Source: Gammaproteobacteria bacterium
GTDB lineage: Bacteria; Pseudomonadota; Gammaproteobacteria; Poriferisulfidales; Poriferisulfidaceae
Length of the DNA stretch: 8,319 bases
Assembly (NCBI GenBank): GCA_007571105.1
Contig: RKRZ01000093.1
Location: 1 to 8,319, forward strand
Direction: 5' to 3'
Of this stretch, positions 6,641-8,319 are shown in pieces. Under the pieces are notes generated by a model, which saw only the letters and a list, made by a program, of their open reading frames with translations, had not been told where the DNA came from and searched no databases. Position numbers and translations under genes: made by a program. Positions within the stretch are counted from its first letter, which is position 1. Every line of letters starts with the position of its first letter.

Positions 6641-7107
6641 GCGTTGTCTGGGTGATGGTTGATTACAGCAATTTTCATAGGACTCTGAATCTATTGAGGG
6701 TGCAGTATGAGCATTATCAGCAACTGGACCCATCGCATTCTGATTTGGTTCGAGAAGCAGTCGTGGAGTCAATTGTCAAGCGCTTTGAGATGTGCTCTGT
6801 CTGTCTGTGGAAAGCATTACGACGTTACTTGATCGAAAAGATCGGTCTTGCAGATGTGCCGAAAAATCCCAAAGGGACTTTCATATTGGCGAATAGAAAT
6901 GGCTTGTTAATTGCTCCTATCGAGCAGTGGTTCCTCTATCTCGACACCCGGGTTGATGTTGCATACAACTACAGTTCTGCAAAGGGTCGAGCCTGTGTGA
7001 GCCTTGTCGAAAGTTTCATTGCTGATGCCAGCAATCTATCCCAACGTATGAGTGGTGAATCCATAGCTATGACTCAAGTCGTTGGCATGTGGTGCTCGAG
7101 ACGATAG
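6637..7107 (+). CDS. Second HEPN-like protein with degenerate motif (RX4YXY)
   Basis: This 156-residue protein is a paralogue of the first HEPN gene. F50-E51 and KALRRY (59-64) align with F45-E46 and KMLRRY (54-59) of that protein. Residues 85-112 align without gaps with its residues 82-109, keeping A, GL, W, Y, R and Y. In this alignment the catalytic R is R105 and the motif Tyr is Y112, but the His position holds Y110 (R-VDVA-Y-N-Y). The Tyr codon is TAC at 6964-6966, one base from His CAC. It is therefore probably RNase-inactive but could still be an MNT substrate or dimerise with the active HEPN. The ATG overlaps the MNT stop (ATGA). A second ATG at 6655 (MVDYSNF) is the start I would expect from relatives and cannot be excluded. 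Confidence 0.8.
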   Translation: MSVVWVMVDYSNFHRTLNLLRVQYEHYQQLDPSHSDLVREAVVESIVKRFEMCSVCLWKALRRYLIEKIGLADVPKNPKGTFILANRNGLLIAPIEQWFLYLDTRVDVAYNYSSAKGRACVSLVESFIADASNLSQRMSGESIAMTQVVGMWCSRR

Positions 7108-7123
7108 AAAACGCTTGATCTTT

Positions 7124-7149
7124 AAACTGCTGCCAAACAGCAAAGTTTT
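7124..7149 (+). terminator. Possible terminator hairpin after the HEPN/MNT operon
   Basis: AAACTGCTG pairs with CAGC and AGTTT (4 + 5 bp with a 2-nt AA bulge on the 3' arm) around the loop CCAAA, ending in TTTTC. It starts 17 bp after the stop of the third operon gene, where a terminator would be expected. The stem is AT-rich at its base and part of the T run is inside the stem, so strength is doubtful. Confidence 0.3.
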
Positions 7150-7318
7150 CAAACCAATCTTTAGGCTATTGGCAATAAGGGAAATTACTGGCTCCGGAAT
7201 ATGGCTCGTTACTTATCCCATTGTTAGTAAACCTTTTCCACGCTCATGTTATTTCAAATCCGAGAGCATATTTCCACTGATTCCTGAGGTTTCAAGCAGC
7301 GTATTTTTTGCAAGTATG

Positions 7319-7327
7319 TGCTAGGAT
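7319..7327 (+). promoter_or_regulatory. Possible extended -10 promoter for the protease pair
   Basis: TGCTAGGAT reads as an extended -10 (TGn followed by TAGGAT, 4 of 6 to consensus). It would start transcription near 7334, about 25 nt before the ATG at 7360. No good -35 hexamer is found at the usual distance; the region upstream is T-rich (GTATTTTTTG). Purines GAGAGA at 7341-7346 are too far from the ATG to be an ordinary ribosome site. This is a weak, reading-based call. Confidence 0.25.
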
Positions 7328-7359
7328 AAAAACGGGTTTCGAGAGATTGTTTATAAATC

Positions 7360-7626
7360 ATGTCCCGCTCAATGCTTGATGACGATTTTCGTTACTATCG
7401 TGCACACCAGGCCGAACTTGCTGCCCAGTATGAAGGCAAGGCTTTGGTGATAAAGTGCCAAAAGGTCATTGGTGTCTACGACAGTGAGCTACAGGCTCTC
7501 AAGGAGACGATGCGTGACCATGAGTTGGGCAGTTTCCTTATCCAAATGTGCTCCGCCGATCCTGATAGCGTCGTTCGTACGTTTCACTCACGAGTCAAGT
7601 TGAGCGGTGCAGAAAGCCCAACCTGA
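7360..7626 (+). CDS. Small DUF5678-like protein (88 aa) paired with retropepsin
   Basis: This 88-residue soluble protein of unknown function resembles the DUF5678 type by memory: a helix (DFRYYRAHQAELAAQY), then GKALVIKCQKVIGVYDS (two short strands), then a second helix with ALKETMRDHELG, then FLIQMCS. Such small proteins are, as I recall, often found next to retropepsin-like protease genes. Here the 3' end overlaps the protease start by 20 bp, indicating co-expression and possibly a physical partnership (substrate, inhibitor or adaptor; all inference). The first ATG is taken; an in-frame ATG at 7372 is an alternative, and neither has a clear Shine-Dalgarno. It has no membrane segment or signal peptide, and two scattered Cys (33 and 64). 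Confidence 0.75.
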   Translation: MSRSMLDDDFRYYRAHQAELAAQYEGKALVIKCQKVIGVYDSELQALKETMRDHELGSFLIQMCSADPDSVVRTFHSRVKLSGAESPT

Positions 7627-8050
7627 GTCTTTCACCACCTACGGTGATTGTTTGCTGAATGTCCTCAAGAATGAGGTGGGCATTACAGCTTTCGACAATG
7701 AATTGCAAAAACCACATTTTTTTGATGCTGTTTGGGATACAGGAGCAAACTCAACGGCTATTACAAAGTGTGTCGCAGAAGATTGCGGGTTAATTCAAAC
7801 TGGCATAGTTGAAGTCAGGGGCGTTACTGGTTCCAAAGTCGTTCCGACGTATCTGGTAGAGGCGTGGTTGCCAAACAAGGTTCGGGTATCGAGTATTAAG
7901 GTGGCTGAAGTGGAGCTCCCCGGTAGCGCAGATATTCTGATTGGAATGGATATCATTGCGCTTGACAATTTTGTCGTAAGTTCCTATCAAGAAAAAACCA
8001 GTTTTTCGTTTCATATTCCCGCAGAACGAAGAATTGATCTGCCGTTATAA
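7607..8050 (+). CDS. Retropepsin-like aspartic protease (single-domain, DTGA)
   Basis: This 147-residue single-domain aspartic protease has the fold seen in retroviral proteases and Ddi1. The active site is D44-T-G-A-N-S in FFDAVWDTGANSTAI. A flap-like hairpin region follows (EVRGVTGSKVVPTYLVE, 69-85), and then the second hydrophobic-Gly motif ILIGMDII (110-117). A single DTG means it must form a homodimer to be active. No signal peptide or anchor is seen, so it should be cytosolic. GTG is the start: an in-frame TGA lies at 7601-7603, just upstream, so no longer form is possible. It overlaps the DUF5678-like gene by 20 bp. Cytosolic bacterial retropepsins of this type have no well-established substrate that I know of. 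Confidence 0.85.
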   Translation: MQKAQPESFTTYGDCLLNVLKNEVGITAFDNELQKPHFFDAVWDTGANSTAITKCVAEDCGLIQTGIVEVRGVTGSKVVPTYLVEAWLPNKVRVSSIKVAEVELPGSADILIGMDIIALDNFVVSSYQEKTSFSFHIPAERRIDLPL

Positions 8051-8084
8051 ATCCCCGGCGCGTTGGCAGATCTGAATCGCAATA

Positions 8085-8319
8085 GTGCCGTTTTTATTTT
8101 GGCCAGGCATTCGCCTTAAAGCGGAAGATCATTCCCGCGTGTGGCGCATTGCCGCACCGATGACTCTGACGGGCCTGGCGGTTCCCATGTTGGGGATGGT
8201 TGACACCTTCGTCATGGGGCATTTGGAAGCCGCGCACTATCTGGGGGCTGTGGCTGTGGGCTCGACTTTGATCCAGCTCCTGTTCTGGGGGTTCGGTTTT
8301 TTGCGAATGAGTTCCACGG
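8085..8319 (+). CDS. dinF: MATE-family efflux transporter DinF, N-terminal part (3' truncated by window edge)
   Basis: About 78 residues of a multidrug and toxic compound extrusion (MATE) transporter of the DinF branch, an inner-membrane cation-driven antiporter. The segment VWRIAAPMTLTG, then VPMLGMVDTFVMGHLEAAHYLGAVAVG, then LFWGFGFLRMSST follows E. coli DinF (LPM, then VPLLGLVDTAVIGHLDSPVYLGGVAVG, then LLFLRMSTTG) as I recall it. It covers TM1 and most of TM2. The frame opens after a TGA at 8073-8075. The GTG at 8085 gives an 18-residue leader before VWRI and is preferred, but there is no Shine-Dalgarno. The next GTG (8139) would leave almost nothing before TM1. The gene continues beyond the window. 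Confidence 0.85.
   Translation, partial: MPFLFWPGIRLKAEDHSRVWRIAAPMTLTGLAVPMLGMVDTFVMGHLEAAHYLGAVAVGSTLIQLLFWGFGFLRMSST

Larger units (their letters stand above)
7108..7359. other. AT-rich non-coding gap between the HEPN/MNT operon and the protease pair
   Basis: No convincing gene is seen in this 252-bp stretch. One 80-codon plus-strand frame crosses it from 7082, but it begins inside the preceding gene, lacks a ribosome site and has an unremarkable composition. The region is much poorer in G+C than the core genes (23/60 in 7141-7200). It contains a possible terminator hairpin just after the HEPN' stop and a weak promoter-like sequence near its end. Confidence 0.5.

Noticed and set aside
7082..7324. 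80-codon plus-strand frame spanning the gap after the second HEPN gene
   Set aside because: It starts inside the preceding gene, has no ribosome site, no recognisable domain, and lies in AT-rich non-coding-looking sequence.
5832..8084. CRISPR array, insertion sequence or attachment-site repeats in the accessory segment
   Set aside because: I saw no regularly spaced repeats, transposase or integrase frames, tRNA, or matching terminal repeats at the two edges.
8056..8100. Possible terminator CGGC/GCCG followed by TTTTTATTTT before dinF
   Set aside because: The stem is only 4 bp with a 27-nt loop, and the T-rich run is better read as the first codons of dinF (PFLFW).

Overview
The window looks like chromosomal DNA of a gammaproteobacterium. 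It carries a proteobacterial-type glutamate-cysteine ligase (GshA), a DjlA co-chaperone with its membrane anchor, a short ferredoxin-NADP reductase ending in Tyr-Trp, a biosynthetic threonine deaminase with two ACT-like domains, and the start of a DinF-type MATE exporter. The core genes are GC-rich (a hand count of 4801-4860 gives 42/60 G+C). The stretch between ilvA and dinF is poorer (31/60 in 6301-6360 and 23/60 in 7141-7200). The genus cannot be told from the sequence.

Layout. From 1 to 3176 there is a tightly packed plus-strand run: the 3' part of gshA, an unidentified 130-aa gene overlapping it by ATGA, a 43-aa glycine-rich membrane peptide, djlA, and a fumarylacetoacetate hydrolase (FAH) family enzyme overlapping djlA by ATGA. 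From 3186 to 4259 two minus-strand genes encode a ferredoxin-NADP reductase and a Rieske ferredoxin, which together could form a short electron-transfer chain. A 48-bp divergent promoter region separates them from ilvA (4308-5831).

Between ilvA and dinF lies an accessory segment of about 2.2 kb. Its first part is an overlapping three-gene operon: a HEPN protein with an intact RX4HXY motif, a minimal nucleotidyltransferase with GSX10DXD, and a second HEPN paralogue whose catalytic His is replaced by Tyr (RX4YXY). This resembles a type VII HepT/MntA toxin-antitoxin pair with an extra, apparently RNase-dead HEPN subunit. After a non-coding, AT-rich gap comes a second overlapping pair: an 88-aa protein resembling DUF5678 and a retropepsin-like aspartic protease with a DTGA active site. 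The window ends inside dinF.

The most interesting parts are the HEPN-MNT-HEPN' trio, in which the catalytic His is lost while the Tyr that MNT enzymes modify is kept, the coupled DUF5678-like/retropepsin pair, and the free-standing DjlA-like transmembrane peptide in front of djlA. All function calls come from motif reading and memory of families; no database search was run.
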